Assembly: GCA_945861405.1 (NCBI GenBank)
Contig: CAMAUL010000003.1
Coordinates: forward strand, 39,721 to 103,720
Length of the DNA: 64,000 nt
Source of the DNA: Candidatus Methylobacter oryzae
GTDB taxonomy: Bacteria; Pseudomonadota; Gammaproteobacteria; Methylococcales; Methylomonadaceae
Reading direction: 5' to 3'
The notes below the pieces were generated by a model. The model saw only the letters and a program-made list of their open reading frames with translations. It made no database searches and had not been told where the DNA came from. The position numbers and the translations under genes were made by a program. Of the stretch, positions 15,762-24,609 are shown one piece after another (the stretch's first letter is position 1; the number at the start of each line of letters is the position of its first letter).

Positions 15762-16958
15762 ATGGCTCATCCTGAAATTTATCTAAAAAAGAACGAAGAC
15801 AAGCGTCTGCGCAAAGGCCATTTATGGGTGTTCAGCAACGAAGTCGATACCAAGCGTTCGCCGCTTGAGTCGTTCAAGGCTGGCGATCTGGTGCAGGTAA
15901 AAAGCGACGACGGCAAGGCGCTGGGCACCGCCTACATCAACCCCCAAGCACTGATCTGCGCGAGGCTTTTGTCCAGAAAACCCAACCTGAAATGCGGCGT
16001 CAATTTCTTCAAAGAACGTCTGAGCACCGCGCTGGCATTGCGGGAAAAACTGTTCGACAAACCCTACTACCGACTGGTGTTTGGTGAAAGCGACGGCTTG
16101 CCCGGTCTGGTCATCGACCGTTTCGGCCCGGTATTGTCGGTGCAAATCACCACCGCCGGTATCGATCAGCGCAAAGAAGCGCTGTTTGCCGCGCTGACTG
16201 AATTGCTCAGTCCCGAAGCCATTATCCTGAAAAACGATAACAGCCAACGCCAGCAGGAAGGCTTAAGCCTGGAATCGGAGCTGGCCTACGGCAAGCTGCC
16301 AGAGCCGCTGATTATTGAAGAAAACGGCGCCCGATTTAAAATCGACATTCTCGAAGGACAAAAAACCGGCTGGTTTTACGATCACCGTAGCAGCCGCGCC
16401 CAGCTGGCGGGCATTGCCAAAGGCCAGCGGGTACTGGATTTGTTTTCCTATACCGGGGCCTGGGGCATTCCTGCCGCTATGGCCGGAGCCTTGGAAGTCA
16501 CCTGTGTCGATGCCTCGGAAAGTGCTTTGGCATTGGCCGCAGAAAACGCGGCGCTCAATCAGGTACAGGATAAAATGCACTTTGTACGTAGCGATGTGTT
16601 CGAGTTTTTGAAGCAGGCTCGTCTGGAAAACCAGCTCTATGATATTATCGTGCTGGATCCTCCTGCTTTGATTAAACGCAAAAAAGATTTCAAACAGGGT
16701 TATGAAGCCTATCGCCGTTTGAATCACTTGGCTTTGCAGGTATTGTCCAAGAACGGCATATTGGTCTCGGCGTCTTGCTCACATCACCTGAGTCGTGAAA
16801 ACCTGCATGAGATTTTGCGCTCGTCAGGACGACATATCGACCGTCATCTGGTATTTTTTGCCGCAGGCGGCCAGGGGCCGGATCATCCGATAGATCCGGC
16901 CGCTCCCGAGACCGAATATTTGAAAACTTTTTTTTGTTCCGTCGCTTCAAGCTTGTAA
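15762..16958 (+). CDS. rlmI: 23S rRNA m5C1962 methyltransferase (RlmI family)
   Basis: This 398-aa class I SAM methyltransferase has an N-terminal PUA domain (LRKGHLWVFSNEVD, then FKAGDLVQV), the central GESDGLPGLVIDRFG segment and a catalytic domain with VLDLFSYTGAWG for SAM binding, DIIVLDPPALIKRKKD and the catalytic-cysteine region SASCSHHL. The fit to RlmI, which methylates C1962 of 23S rRNA, is good. The start at 15762 follows the DUF3426 stop immediately; the track start lies inside that gene. Confidence 0.93.
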   Translation: MAHPEIYLKKNEDKRLRKGHLWVFSNEVDTKRSPLESFKAGDLVQVKSDDGKALGTAYINPQALICARLLSRKPNLKCGVNFFKERLSTALALREKLFDKPYYRLVFGESDGLPGLVIDRFGPVLSVQITTAGIDQRKEALFAALTELLSPEAIILKNDNSQRQQEGLSLESELAYGKLPEPLIIEENGARFKIDILEGQKTGWFYDHRSSRAQLAGIAKGQRVLDLFSYTGAWGIPAAMAGALEVTCVDASESALALAAENAALNQVQDKMHFVRSDVFEFLKQARLENQLYDIIVLDPPALIKRKKDFKQGYEAYRRLNHLALQVLSKNGILVSASCSHHLSRENLHEILRSSGRHIDRHLVFFAAGGQGPDHPIDPAAPETEYLKTFFCSVASSL

Positions 16959-16974
16959 AATGCGAGGCATTATT

Positions 16975-17166
16975 ATGGTCGATGCTAAAGAAAATGAACC
17001 CTGCGTACTTTGCGGCCAACCGGTAGAAATCACCGGGTTTTCGCTGACCACCGGCGACGGTCTGCAACAGTTTTGTTGCGCCGGGTGTCTAAGCATTTAT
17101 CAGTTACTGAATGAAAACAATACCAAACCGACTATAACCCCCCTAATTAATTCTAAAAAGAAATGA
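16975..17166 (+). CDS. Small metal-binding protein like the CcoI/FixI N-terminal domain
   Basis: The 63-aa protein has CVLCGQPVE followed by GLQQFCCAGCLSIYQLL. This CxxCGxP...FCCxGC arrangement is that of the metal-binding domain at the N-terminus of CcoI/FixI copper ATPases, here without an ATPase. I choose the ATG at 16975 because GAGG sits 8 bases upstream. A membrane protein of unknown function follows after 13 bases, so the two may act together in metal handling. Confidence 0.75.
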   Translation: MVDAKENEPCVLCGQPVEITGFSLTTGDGLQQFCCAGCLSIYQLLNENNTKPTITPLINSKKK

Positions 17167-17179
17167 GGATAAAAAAATA

Positions 17180-17713
17180 ATGAAAGCTTGTGAGTCCTGT
17201 TCCGGTTCCGGTCGCGTTGACATCGGCAAAAACCATCAAAAAGTCCCGGTATTGCAAAGAGCCATTGGCATGTTCCTGGTCTACATGCCCATAGCAACCC
17301 TTCCGTTTGTGTTTGCCAGCGCCTATATGACTTATTGGCACTTGCTGATGATTGGTGCCAAGAATCTTAAGAGCTATTCCGACTTCCTGCCTGACCGGGC
17401 CAGCCATCGTTATACCTTAAAGAATCAAATCACCATGGACGGCTCGTTCAAAGCCAGCACCTCCCAGTCGAAACTGTTCTGGATCCTGAACTGCACCTGG
17501 TACTGCCCTTACAGCGTCGCGCTGTTCGAATGGCATGCTTATATGGTCAAGATCGTTGAAAACTGGTGGTGCCCGTTCGGCCATGACAAAAAAGAAGGCT
17601 ATAACAACGCCAAGATCGATAAATCTTTCTGGCATATTTATGCTGAAGATATTGCCAAACTGGAACCGGAAGACCGCGACAATCCGATTTGGAACGAAGA
17701 CGGCGACAAATAA
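17180..17713 (+). CDS. Unknown membrane protein with CxxC start and conserved Trp/Cys tail
   Basis: I do not recognise a named family. The 177-aa protein begins MKACESCSGSGR, a CxxCxGxG motif as in half a DnaJ zinc finger. One long hydrophobic stretch follows (IGMFLVYMPIATLPFVFASA onward). The C-terminal half is rich in W, C, H and Y, such as WILNCTWYCPYSVALFEWHA and WWCPFGH. It ends in an acidic tail. GAGGAT precedes the ATG. Co-occurrence with the small metal-binding gene suggests a metal or redox role, which is inference. Confidence 0.8.
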   Translation: MKACESCSGSGRVDIGKNHQKVPVLQRAIGMFLVYMPIATLPFVFASAYMTYWHLLMIGAKNLKSYSDFLPDRASHRYTLKNQITMDGSFKASTSQSKLFWILNCTWYCPYSVALFEWHAYMVKIVENWWCPFGHDKKEGYNNAKIDKSFWHIYAEDIAKLEPEDRDNPIWNEDGDK

Positions 17714-17731
17714 ACTCAGCCGTCAAAAGCG

Positions 17732-17824
17732 ATAGAACGCAGATGACGCAGATAGTTATGATATGCGCTGATAATTCAGAAAAATCTTATTAAATCATAA
17801 TCATCTGCGTCATCTGCGTTCTAT
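17732..17824. repeat. ATCTGCGTCATCTGCGTTC palindromic repeat, copy A
   Basis: ATAGAACGCAGATGACGCAG is inverted exactly at the other end of a 93-bp segment; the arms are 22 bases long. Related copies lie at 52588-52689, 57633-57768 and (one arm) 63788-63813. It lies between the membrane protein gene and dusB. Confidence 0.9.
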
Positions 17825-17858
17825 TATTTAACTATTTGAGTAGTTCACGCCTTCCCCC

Positions 17859-18842
17859 ATGCAAATCGGCCCTTACCAACTTGAAAACAACCTGATTCTG
17901 GCACCCATGGCCGGTATCACTGATCGCCCGTTCAGGGAATTGTGCAAGCAATTCGGAGCAGGCTTGGCGGTGTCCGAAATGGTGGCTTCCAATCCAGCGT
18001 TACGCCAGCATAAACGGACGCTGCTAAAGGCCGATCATAGCGGCGAGACCGGTATACGTTCCGTGCAAATTCTGGGCACCGACCCCCAACAAATGGCTGA
18101 GGCGGCAAAACTCAATGCCCGGCGGGGCGCCCAGATCATCGATATTAATATGGGCTGTCCGGCAAAAAAAGTGTGTTCGGTCGCCGCAGGCTCCGCGTTG
18201 ATGAGGGACGAAGCTCTGGTAAAACGAATACTTGATGCAGTCGTTAATGCGGTCGACATTCCGGTCACCTTAAAAATCCGTACCGGCTGGGATATGCATA
18301 ACCGCAATGCCCTTGAAATAGCCCAAATAGCCGAAAACTCAGGCATTGCCGCGTTGACTGTTCATGGACGAACCCGTGCCTGCAAATTTGCAGGTCAGGC
18401 CGAACATGAAACTGTTAAACAAGTGAAGCAATCGGTCAGTATTCCGGTTATCGCCAATGGCGATATTGATACCTCCGAACAGGCTCAGTTTGTGCTGCAT
18501 TTAACCGGTGCCGATGCAATTATGATCGGTCGGGGTGCTCAAGGAAATCCATGGTTATTTAGTCAAATAAATCACTTTATCAAACACGGCAAACATCTTG
18601 AAAAACCAACAGTTACAGACATACACAGCACAATTATCACCCATTTGGACAAACTATATAGCTTCTACGGCAATGCAAGCGGTGTTAGAATAGCCCGAAA
18701 ACACATAGCTTGGTATTTAAAGCATTTTGCGTCCGTAACTCAAGAGAGCAAAAGCAATATCAACTTGGCACAATGCCCATCCCAACAAATTTCGCTGATT
18801 AATTCAGCATTTAATTTTTTAACCACCGACAGTGCTGCATAG
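17859..18842 (+). CDS. dusB: tRNA-dihydrouridine synthase B
   Basis: DusB is an FMN enzyme reducing uridines of tRNA to dihydrouridine. The 327-aa protein has the family features APMAGITDRPFRELC, IDINMGCPAKKVCSVAAGSA with the catalytic cysteine, TLKIRTGW, ALTVHGRTRACKF and ADAIMIGRGAQGNPW. The C-terminal helical RNA-binding part is present. fis follows directly, the conserved dusB-fis operon of gammaproteobacteria. Confidence 0.96.
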   Translation: MQIGPYQLENNLILAPMAGITDRPFRELCKQFGAGLAVSEMVASNPALRQHKRTLLKADHSGETGIRSVQILGTDPQQMAEAAKLNARRGAQIIDINMGCPAKKVCSVAAGSALMRDEALVKRILDAVVNAVDIPVTLKIRTGWDMHNRNALEIAQIAENSGIAALTVHGRTRACKFAGQAEHETVKQVKQSVSIPVIANGDIDTSEQAQFVLHLTGADAIMIGRGAQGNPWLFSQINHFIKHGKHLEKPTVTDIHSTIITHLDKLYSFYGNASGVRIARKHIAWYLKHFASVTQESKSNINLAQCPSQQISLINSAFNFLTTDSAA

Positions 18843-18843
18843 T

Positions 18844-19134
18844 ATGAACATCAACGCATCCCAAAAAAGTGCCGAAATAATCAACATAGACAGTAAAAAA
18901 GCCGCAATTATTCCGTTGTGCGCTCATGTTAAACAAACGGTGGAGCAATATTTATTGCACCTGAACGGCCATGATCCGGTCGGTCTGCATGCGATGGTCA
19001 TTGCCGAGGTCGAAAAACCTTTATTGCAAGCGACGCTGGAGCATTCCGGCCAGAACCAAACCAAAGCCGCCAAAGCGCTGGGCTTGAGTCGCAGCACCTT
19101 ACGCAAAAAACTGGAGTTCTACGGCTTATCCTAA
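18844..19134 (+). CDS. fis: Nucleoid-associated protein Fis
   Basis: Fis bends DNA and controls rRNA genes, recombination and replication. The 96-aa protein ends in the helix-turn-helix QNQTKAAKALGLSRSTLRKK, and the N-terminal arm before it is of normal length. I start at the ATG at 18844, one base after the dusB stop; a GTG at 18832 inside dusB is an alternative. purH follows after 45 bases. Confidence 0.95.
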   Translation: MNINASQKSAEIINIDSKKAAIIPLCAHVKQTVEQYLLHLNGHDPVGLHAMVIAEVEKPLLQATLEHSGQNQTKAAKALGLSRSTLRKKLEFYGLS

Positions 19135-19179
19135 TCCCCACCCAAGTCCAGCTTTACCCCCTCCCATTTTGAGATCTGC

Positions 19180-20790
19180 ATGAACAAAAAAATTACCCGC
19201 GCGCTAATCAGCGTATCCGATAAATCCGGTATCGTGGATTTTTGTCGGGAGCTCAATCAGTTGGGCATCGAAATCCTGTCTACCGGCGGCACTGCCAAAA
19301 CGCTGGCCGAACACAACATTCCGGCAACCGAGGTGTCCGATTACACCGGTTTCCCGGAAATGATGGACGGCCGGGTTAAAACCTTGCACCCCAAAGTCCA
19401 CGGCGGCATTTTGGCGCGTCGGGGCATTGATGATGCGGTGATGGCAGCGAACGGCATTAAGCCGATCGATATGGTGGTGGTCAACCTGTACCCATTCGAA
19501 CAAACTATCGCTAACCCGGACTGCGATTTAGATACCGCTATTGAAAATATCGACATCGGCGGCCCAACCATGATCCGCGCCGCGGCTAAAAATCATGCCG
19601 ATGTCGCGGTGATCGTCGATCCTGCCGATTACGCATCGGTTATCGCCGAACTGAAAGGCAATAACACTGGACTATCCCAGCAAACCCGCTTCAATCTGGC
19701 GCTAAAAAGTTTCGAACACACGGCGCGTTACGACACCGCGATTTCAGCCTACCTCGGCAACATTCGCCGCGCCAGTTCCCGACAGGCTTGCGGCATACAC
19801 ACCATCCCTGGCGATAATGGCGTCCAGTTTCCCGAAACGCTGAACTTGCAGTTTTATCATAACCAGAGCATGCGTTATGGCGAAAATCCGCATCAAAACG
19901 CGGCGTTTTACCGGGAAAAATCACCGGCCAGCGGCACTATTGCCGCCGCCAAGCAACTGCAAGGCAAGGAACTGTCTTACAACAACATTGCCGATGCCGA
20001 TGCCGCGCTGGAATGCGTCAAATCGTTTGGCGAGCTGCCAACCTGCGTCATCGTCAAACACGCCAACCCCTGCGGCGTAGCCCAAGCTGGCAACCTGCTT
20101 GCCGCTTACGACAAGGCTTATGCAACCGACCCGACCTCGGCATTCGGCGGCATTATCGCGTTTAACCGGGAACTGGACGAACAAACCGCCGCTGAAATCG
20201 TCAAGCGTCAATTTGTCGAAGTCATTATTGCGCCGTCCATCAGCGCAGCCGCGCAAGCTGTTTTGGCTGAAAAGCAAAATGTCCGGGTGCTGGAATGCAG
20301 CCAATGGAGCAATGTTACCCAGCCGTCGCTGGATTTCAAACGCGTCGCCGGAGGCTTGCTGGTTCAGGACAAGGATCTAGGCGAAATAACCGCCGCCGAC
20401 ATCAAAATAGTCAGCAAACGCGCTCCAACCGAACAGGAGATGGCCGATTTGCTGTTCGCCTGGAAAGTCGCCAAATTCGTCAAATCCAATGCGATTGTGT
20501 ACTGCAAAAACGGCCAGACTATCGGCGTCGGCGCAGGACAAATGAGCCGGGTTTATTCGGCCAGAATCGCCGGTATCAAAGCCGCCGATGCAGGATTGGA
20601 TGTTCCGGGTTCCGCGATGGCTTCCGACGCCTTTTTCCCGTTCAGGGACGGCATCGATTCCGCTGCCGAAGCGGGCATCACCGCCGTCATTCAGCCCGGC
20701 GGCTCGATGCGCGACAATGAAGTCATAGCCGCAGCCGACGAGCACAATATCGCGATGGTCTTTACCGGCATGCGTCATTTCAGGCATTAA
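19180..20790 (+). CDS. purH: Bifunctional AICAR transformylase / IMP cyclohydrolase
   Basis: PurH catalyses the last two steps of IMP synthesis. The N-terminal cyclohydrolase domain (1 to about 195) has [18 protein letters not shown] and [14 protein letters not shown]; the C-terminal transformylase domain has MRYGENPHQ and KHANPCGVA with the catalytic Lys/His. Between them, residues about 196-213 ([17 protein letters not shown]) are an insertion absent from E. coli PurH and encoded by a dispersed DNA repeat (see 19765-19817). The reading frame is open throughout (536 aa), so the enzyme is probably functional. Confidence 0.97.
   Translation: MNKKITRALISVSDKSGIVDFCRELNQLGIEILSTGGTAKTLAEHNIPATEVSDYTGFPEMMDGRVKTLHPKVHGGILARRGIDDAVMAANGIKPIDMVVVNLYPFEQTIANPDCDLDTAIENIDIGGPTMIRAAAKNHADVAVIVDPADYASVIAELKGNNTGLSQQTRFNLALKSFEHTARYDTAISAYLGNIRRASSRQACGIHTIPGDNGVQFPETLNLQFYHNQSMRYGENPHQNAAFYREKSPASGTIAAAKQLQGKELSYNNIADADAALECVKSFGELPTCVIVKHANPCGVAQAGNLLAAYDKAYATDPTSAFGGIIAFNRELDEQTAAEIVKRQFVEVIIAPSISAAAQAVLAEKQNVRVLECSQWSNVTQPSLDFKRVAGGLLVQDKDLGEITAADIKIVSKRAPTEQEMADLLFAWKVAKFVKSNAIVYCKNGQTIGVGAGQMSRVYSARIAGIKAADAGLDVPGSAMASDAFFPFRDGIDSAAEAGITAVIQPGGSMRDNEVIAAADEHNIAMVFTGMRHFRH
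19765..19817 (+). repeat. In-frame protein-coding palindromic element, copy in purH
   Basis: This 53-bp segment begins CGCCGCGCCAGTTCCCGACA and ends CACACCATCCCTGGCGATAA. It shares 49 of 52 bases with the reverse complement of 60735-60786 in minC, and its outer parts match 36296-36348 in the HlyD-type gene. GCCGC and GCGGC form an outer stem around an inner hairpin. In purH it is translated as [17 protein letters not shown] at the junction of the two enzyme domains. Confidence 0.85.
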
Positions 20791-20803
20791 TTAAAGAACA
20801 ACG

Positions 20804-20877
20804 TCCACGAAAGGCACGAAAGGCACGAAAAACTTTTTATAGCTCACTCTTTTCGTGCCTTTCGTGTTTTTCGTGGA
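20804..20877. repeat. TCCACGAAAGGCACGAAA inverted repeat
   Basis: TCCACGAAAGGCACGAAA on the left is mirrored by TTTCGTGCCTTTCGTG...TCGTGGA on the right, with an internal duplication of AGGCACGAA. A second, longer member of the family is at 49135-49260. It fills the purH-purD space and might form a hairpin in a joint transcript. Confidence 0.85.
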
Positions 20878-20927
20878 AAACTAATCACGGGGCAATCAAG
20901 CCGCCCCTAGCACACACGAGAACCATC

Positions 20928-22208
20928 ATGAAAATCCTCATCGTCGGTAGCGGCGGCCGTGAACACGCCCTCGCCTGGAAAGCCCAGCAATCCCCCAAAG
21001 TCGAAAAAGTCTTTGTCGCGCCCGGCAATGCCGGTACCGCGCTGGAACCGTCTGTTGAAAACATCGCCATTGCCGTCGACGATATTGACGCACTGCTGGC
21101 ATTCGCCCAGAAAGACGCGATAGACCTGACCATCATCGGCCCCGAAGTGCCTCTGGTTTTAGGCATCGTCGATCGTTTCCATGAGGCAGGTTTGAAGTGC
21201 TTCGGCCCAACCGCAAAAGCCGCGCAACTGGAAGGCTCGAAGACTTTCTGCAAAGACTTCATGATCCGCCACCACATCCCGACCGCCGCTTTCCAATCCT
21301 TTACCGACCAACAGCAGGCCATCACCTATATCCGGCAGCAAGGCGCGCCGATCGTGGTTAAGGCCGACGGTTTGGCCGCAGGTAAAGGCGTAATCGTCGC
21401 CCAGTCCGAACAGGAAGCGATAGCCGCTGTCGAAGACATGTTGTCTGGCAATGTATTCGGCGAGGCAGGCAATCGCGTCGTGATCGAAGAGTTTTTAACC
21501 GGCGAGGAAGCCAGCTTTATAGTCATCGCCGACGGCAAACACGCATTGCCAATGGCGACCTCCCAGGATCACAAAGCCCGCGATAATGGCGACCAAGGCC
21601 CCAACACCGGCGGCATGGGCGCTTATTCCCCGGCTCCCGTCGTCACCCCTGAAATCCACGACAAGGTCATGCGCGATGTGATCGCGCCGACCTTGAAAGG
21701 CATGGCTGAAGACGGATTGCCGTATACCGGCTTTCTGTACGCCGGTTTAATGATCAGCGCCGATGGCACGATTAAAGTGCTGGAATACAACTGCCGTTTC
21801 GGCGACCCTGAAACCCAGCCGATCATGATGCGTTTGAACAGCGATCTGGTAGAGCTTATCGAAGCCGCCTTGGCTGGCAATCTCGACAAAACCAGCAGCG
21901 ACTGGGACGAACGCGCCGCATTAGGCGTAGTCTTGGCAGCAGGCGGTTATCCCGACTCCTATCAAAGCGGCGCTGTCATTTCCGGTTTGCCTGGCGAGGA
22001 GCACAAAGACAGCAAAGTGTTTCATGCCGCCACCAAACAAGTCGGCAACGATTTGGTCACGGCTGGCGGACGGGTTTTATGCGCTTGCGCCTTGGGTCAT
22101 GACATTAAGGAAGCCCAAAGCAAAGCCTATGCGCTGGCTAACGGCATCCACTGGGATAATGTCTATTACCGTACCGATATTGGTTTTAAGGCTATAAAAT
22201 CCTCGTAG
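20928..22208 (+). CDS. purD: Phosphoribosylamine-glycine ligase
   Basis: PurD ligates glycine to phosphoribosylamine, the second step of purine synthesis. The 426-aa ATP-grasp protein has [53 protein letters not shown] and [14 protein letters not shown]. It follows purH, with which it shares pathway and direction. The stop codon TAG (22206-22208) lies within the first bases of a palindromic repeat, so the insertion of that repeat probably set the present C-terminus. Confidence 0.96.
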   Translation: MKILIVGSGGREHALAWKAQQSPKVEKVFVAPGNAGTALEPSVENIAIAVDDIDALLAFAQKDAIDLTIIGPEVPLVLGIVDRFHEAGLKCFGPTAKAAQLEGSKTFCKDFMIRHHIPTAAFQSFTDQQQAITYIRQQGAPIVVKADGLAAGKGVIVAQSEQEAIAAVEDMLSGNVFGEAGNRVVIEEFLTGEEASFIVIADGKHALPMATSQDHKARDNGDQGPNTGGMGAYSPAPVVTPEIHDKVMRDVIAPTLKGMAEDGLPYTGFLYAGLMISADGTIKVLEYNCRFGDPETQPIMMRLNSDLVELIEAALAGNLDKTSSDWDERAALGVVLAAGGYPDSYQSGAVISGLPGEEHKDSKVFHAATKQVGNDLVTAGGRVLCACALGHDIKEAQSKAYALANGIHWDNVYYRTDIGFKAIKSS

Positions 22209-22260
22209 GGTACGCTGTGCGTACCTTTCGGTATTCAATGGTACGCACAGCGTACCCTAC
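22205..22260. repeat. GGGTACGCTGTGCGTACC paired palindrome after purD
   Basis: Two perfect 21-base arms, GTAGGGTACGCTGTGCGTAC plus C and its complement, enclose 14 bases. Each arm is itself partly palindromic. Related sequence occurs at 43242-43266 and partially near 14105-14123. The first arm provides the purD stop codon; the structure could also terminate or stabilise the purHD mRNA. Confidence 0.92.
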
Positions 22261-22304
22261 ATGGCTAACATTTCAATCAACGGGAACGCGGACATACTCC
22301 ATGC

Positions 22305-23123
22305 TTAATCTTCATTTTCTGCACCGCGTCCCGTTATTTCTACGTTAGGGGTTTTACTTCCATCGTTCTTTAGTTCTCGTAACCACATCCCTATCGTTTC
22401 TTTATCGTAATGATGCGCGTCAACCCGACATTCGATAAGGCTCTTAAAGTCTTTGCGTATCTTTTCCCCTTTCTGAATTCTCTTATTATGCGTCAGCCAA
22501 TGCCATGCCAATAGATCGGCACACTGCAATGGGATCGCCCGTTCTTTTTCTATGAAGGTGTGTGAAACCCACCTAAAATCGGAACGCAGTTTTGGCTCGT
22601 TATACATTCTATGCATTGCTGAGTTTGCATTACCAAAACCATTGGCACCGGATTCAAAAAAGTAGGCAACATCTCCGTTAAATCCGGTTTCGTTCGCCCA
22701 GTCACGAACACCAAAAAACACTTGCCCGCAAACTAATGCGTAAGGATTGTCAAAAAGACCGTCCTTCGGTATAAGAGCGTAAGCTTGTTTATCCAATGAA
22801 ACTGCTATCCCTTTCGAAGCATATAATTTGGTAAGCCGTATTGCTTCTCTGGCGGCATTGTCGCAATCGTCTTTTGTGAGATGCTGGTATATTCCAACTC
22901 GGTGAGCACACTCAGACATATGGAAGTACGGCAAGTCATATTTACCAAGCATCTTGCGCCATTCAATACCCAGTTTCAGCGCATTTTCTTTTTTAAATAC
23001 ATAGCCTGCAACACAGAGAAACTGATTCCCCTCATCCGTGCCACTCTCATCAAAATATGCCTCTGCTAACGCCTCCACGAATCCCCCATCAGGTAGAACA
23101 ATGTCAAGTAATCTTACAATCAT
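22305..23123 (-). CDS. DUF3800 domain protein
   Basis: The 272-aa protein matches DUF3800: EAYFDESGTDEGNQFLCVAG near the start carries the D-E-S-G signature, and QCADLLAWHWL near the end carries the second conserved Asp. The fold is RNase H-like, so a nuclease role is possible. Family members often lie in defence or mobile neighbourhoods, and this one sits next to two hic toxin-antitoxin modules. The start is supported by AGGAGG about 6 bases upstream on the reverse strand. Confidence 0.85.
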   Translation of the reverse strand: MIVRLLDIVLPDGGFVEALAEAYFDESGTDEGNQFLCVAGYVFKKENALKLGIEWRKMLGKYDLPYFHMSECAHRVGIYQHLTKDDCDNAAREAIRLTKLYASKGIAVSLDKQAYALIPKDGLFDNPYALVCGQVFFGVRDWANETGFNGDVAYFFESGANGFGNANSAMHRMYNEPKLRSDFRWVSHTFIEKERAIPLQCADLLAWHWLTHNKRIQKGEKIRKDFKSLIECRVDAHHYDKETIGMWLRELKNDGSKTPNVEITGRGAENED

Positions 23124-23185
23124 TCTACACCTCCTAACCCTACAATCAACGGGAACCCATAAGATGGTTTCGCGTTAGCAAACCG

Positions 23186-23335
23186 TCATAGACGGAGCGG
23201 GATGGTGATGTGATGTTCGCCGTTTGCAAAGGTTGTCAGGCGTATGTGGCTGCCGGTCTGACGGGTGATATGGTATCCGAGTTCGGCAAGCGCTTTTGCA
23301 AGCTCGATTCCGTCGATGTCGCGGGGGAGTTTCAA
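23186..23335 (-). pseudogene. HicA-type toxin, C-terminally truncated (49 codons)
   Basis: A TTG overlapping the hicB stop opens MKLPRDIDGIELAKALAELG, then YHITRQTGSHIRLTTF and EHHITIPLRL before TGA. This is the HicA dsRBD-like fold with the GSH catalytic histidine segment and HHITIP strand, but the last roughly 25-30 residues (the second helix) are missing. Toxin activity is therefore doubtful. It is not in the ORF track. Confidence 0.72.
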
Positions 23336-23538
23336 ACTGCGATGACTTCTTCGTGGACGAAATGCAGGCGGATCATCTTTGGCTTTTTGTCTTCATCGAA
23401 ATGGCAGCGAACTGCGTCCTGGACGTTGGCGTGGAGCTCTTCAAGATTGTCCGCATCAGTGTAAATCGATTCGCCGAGCGCCTTGGCCGTATAACCGCCT
23501 TCCGGGGCATCTTCTACAATAAAGAAAATTTCGTTCAT
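23332..23538 (-). CDS. HicB-like antitoxin (truncated-HicA partner)
   Basis: The 68-aa protein begins MNEIFFIVEDAPEGGYTAKA and includes ESIYTDADNLEELHANVQDA, the HicB partial-RNase-H fold pattern in which G-G-Y-T-A and the later helix are conserved. AAGGAG lies 7 bases before the ATG at 23538, which rules out the longer track start. No DNA-binding domain is visible; short HicB-like proteins of this kind usually precede a HicA gene, as here. Confidence 0.8.
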   Translation of the reverse strand: MNEIFFIVEDAPEGGYTAKALGESIYTDADNLEELHANVQDAVRCHFDEDKKPKMIRLHFVHEEVIAV

Positions 23539-23775
23539 ATTTGCTCCTTTGTCTGCAACGGATACTAACAAAGTATCGGCAATCATGCAAAAACCAACCA
23601 GAATCGCAATTTTATTCTCAGTCCTGTAGTCCAGAATAAGCCTGTTTGAGCAACAGCGAAAACGAGCAATGACTATTGGGGATCTCTAATAATTCAATTT
23701 TGAAAGAATAGTGTTATTTAGTTTCAATGACTTACACTCATAAATATCATGGAAAAAGCAATTATTAGAGGCCCC

Positions 23776-24111
23776 CTATTGATTAGCCGCCTGTTTCAGC
23801 GCATCAACCGCCCATTGATTCAAACTTTTCCCGGACGCAATGGCGGCTCGGGTAACTGCCGCATGGTCTTCGGGCGGAATTCGCAAAACAAACTTCCCGG
23901 AAAATGCTTTAAACGGCCCAACGCCTTCTTCCTGGCAAGCATCCATAAACACTTTAAGCGAAATCGCTCCTTCGCGTCTTAAACCTTCCGCATCGGCGGC
24001 ATAAAAATCAGCGCCTCCGTTAAGCCCGACAAATTCGCCGCGAAACAGATCAATATCCGAATCGTAAGTAATTACGGCCTTAACACCGTTAATGGTCATT
24101 TGATTAATCAT
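23776..24111 (-). CDS. hicB: HicB-family antitoxin with RHH domain
   Basis: The 111-aa protein has the HicB fold (ITYDSDIDLFRGEFVGLNGG, then AADAEGLRREGAISLKVFMD) and a C-terminal Arc/MetJ-like part (FSGKFVLRIPPEDHAAVTRA, ASGKSLNQWAVDAL) that should bind operator DNA. It overlaps the hicA gene by 4 bases in an ATGA arrangement. It neutralises HicA and probably represses the operon. Confidence 0.93.
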   Translation of the reverse strand: MINQMTINGVKAVITYDSDIDLFRGEFVGLNGGADFYAADAEGLRREGAISLKVFMDACQEEGVGPFKAFSGKFVLRIPPEDHAAVTRAAIASGKSLNQWAVDALKQAANQ

Positions 24112-24362
24112 GGTTTTACCCCGTTGTCATTCAGCCAGTCGCGCAAGCTGACGACCGCGCCTTTATCGGTCATAGGTGAAGGATGCGGCCTATGAAAGAC
24201 CCGCCTCTCTCCGAACAGCCGGATTAACACCCGTGAACCCTCGCGCTCTTCAATTCGCGCACCCAATTCCAACAACAAGGCTTCAACTTCAAACCAGCGC
24301 ACATTGGCTGAAGCCGGTCTGGAAAAAATCAGCTCAAGGGTTTTAAGATATTTCCGCTTCAC
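24108..24362 (-). CDS. hicA: HicA-family mRNA interferase toxin
   Basis: The 84-aa protein starts with GTG and reads MKRKYLKTLELIFSRPASAN, then WFEVEALLLELGARIEEREG, SRVLIRLFGERRVFHRPHPS and DWLNDNG. This is the longer HicA subtype, with the His of FHRPHPSP probably catalytic. It is intact, unlike the neighbouring copy at 23186. A sigma70-type promoter lies immediately upstream and overlaps the start region, so the mRNA may be nearly leaderless. Confidence 0.9.
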   Translation of the reverse strand: MKRKYLKTLELIFSRPASANVRWFEVEALLLELGARIEEREGSRVLIRLFGERRVFHRPHPSPMTDKGAVVSLRDWLNDNGVKP

Positions 24363-24363
24363 A

Positions 24364-24392
24364 ATTATATAGTATCATTATTTAGTATCAAA
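24364..24392 (-). promoter_or_regulatory. hicAB promoter with repeated TGATACTA operator
   Basis: On the reverse strand, TTGATA and TATAAT are separated by 17 bases, an excellent sigma70 promoter. The octamer TGATACTA occurs twice, 13 bases apart, between and overlapping these elements and is a likely HicB operator. The -10 box ends only one base before the GTG assigned to hicA, so transcription would begin at or after that codon. Either the start codon lies slightly inside, or another promoter serves the full-length protein. Confidence 0.6.
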
Positions 24393-24468
24393 ATAACTAC
24401 TCCATCGACACATTGGGAGCGATTTTTAAACGCCAGTTAAACGTTCATTCTTCCGCTTGATACAAGTT

Positions 24469-24516
24469 GCCATCCATGGCGTCTGGATCCCGGCATTCCC
24501 TGCCGGAATGACGTGC
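24469..24516. repeat. CCCGGCATTCCCTGCCGGAATGACG repeat core
   Basis: The segment CCATCCATGGCGTCTGGATC continues into a CCGGCA-TTCCC-TGCCGG hairpin and ATGACGTGC. The same core appears in the MITE at 5347-5536 and in the composite element at 60097-60287. It lies between hicAB and alkB. Confidence 0.8.
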
Positions 24517-24609
24517 TGTGTTGATGCCTTTGCTTTTTGGAAAAAAACCGCATTTTTAAACACACCCCGACACATTCGTTCAATTCTTTGTGTCTTCGTG
24601 ATGTATTAA

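Noticed and set aside
23210-23568. Plus-strand ORFs of 84 and 90 aa over the hic region
   Set aside because: They are shadows of the minus-strand hicA remnant and HicB-like gene, which have ribosome sites and family signatures.
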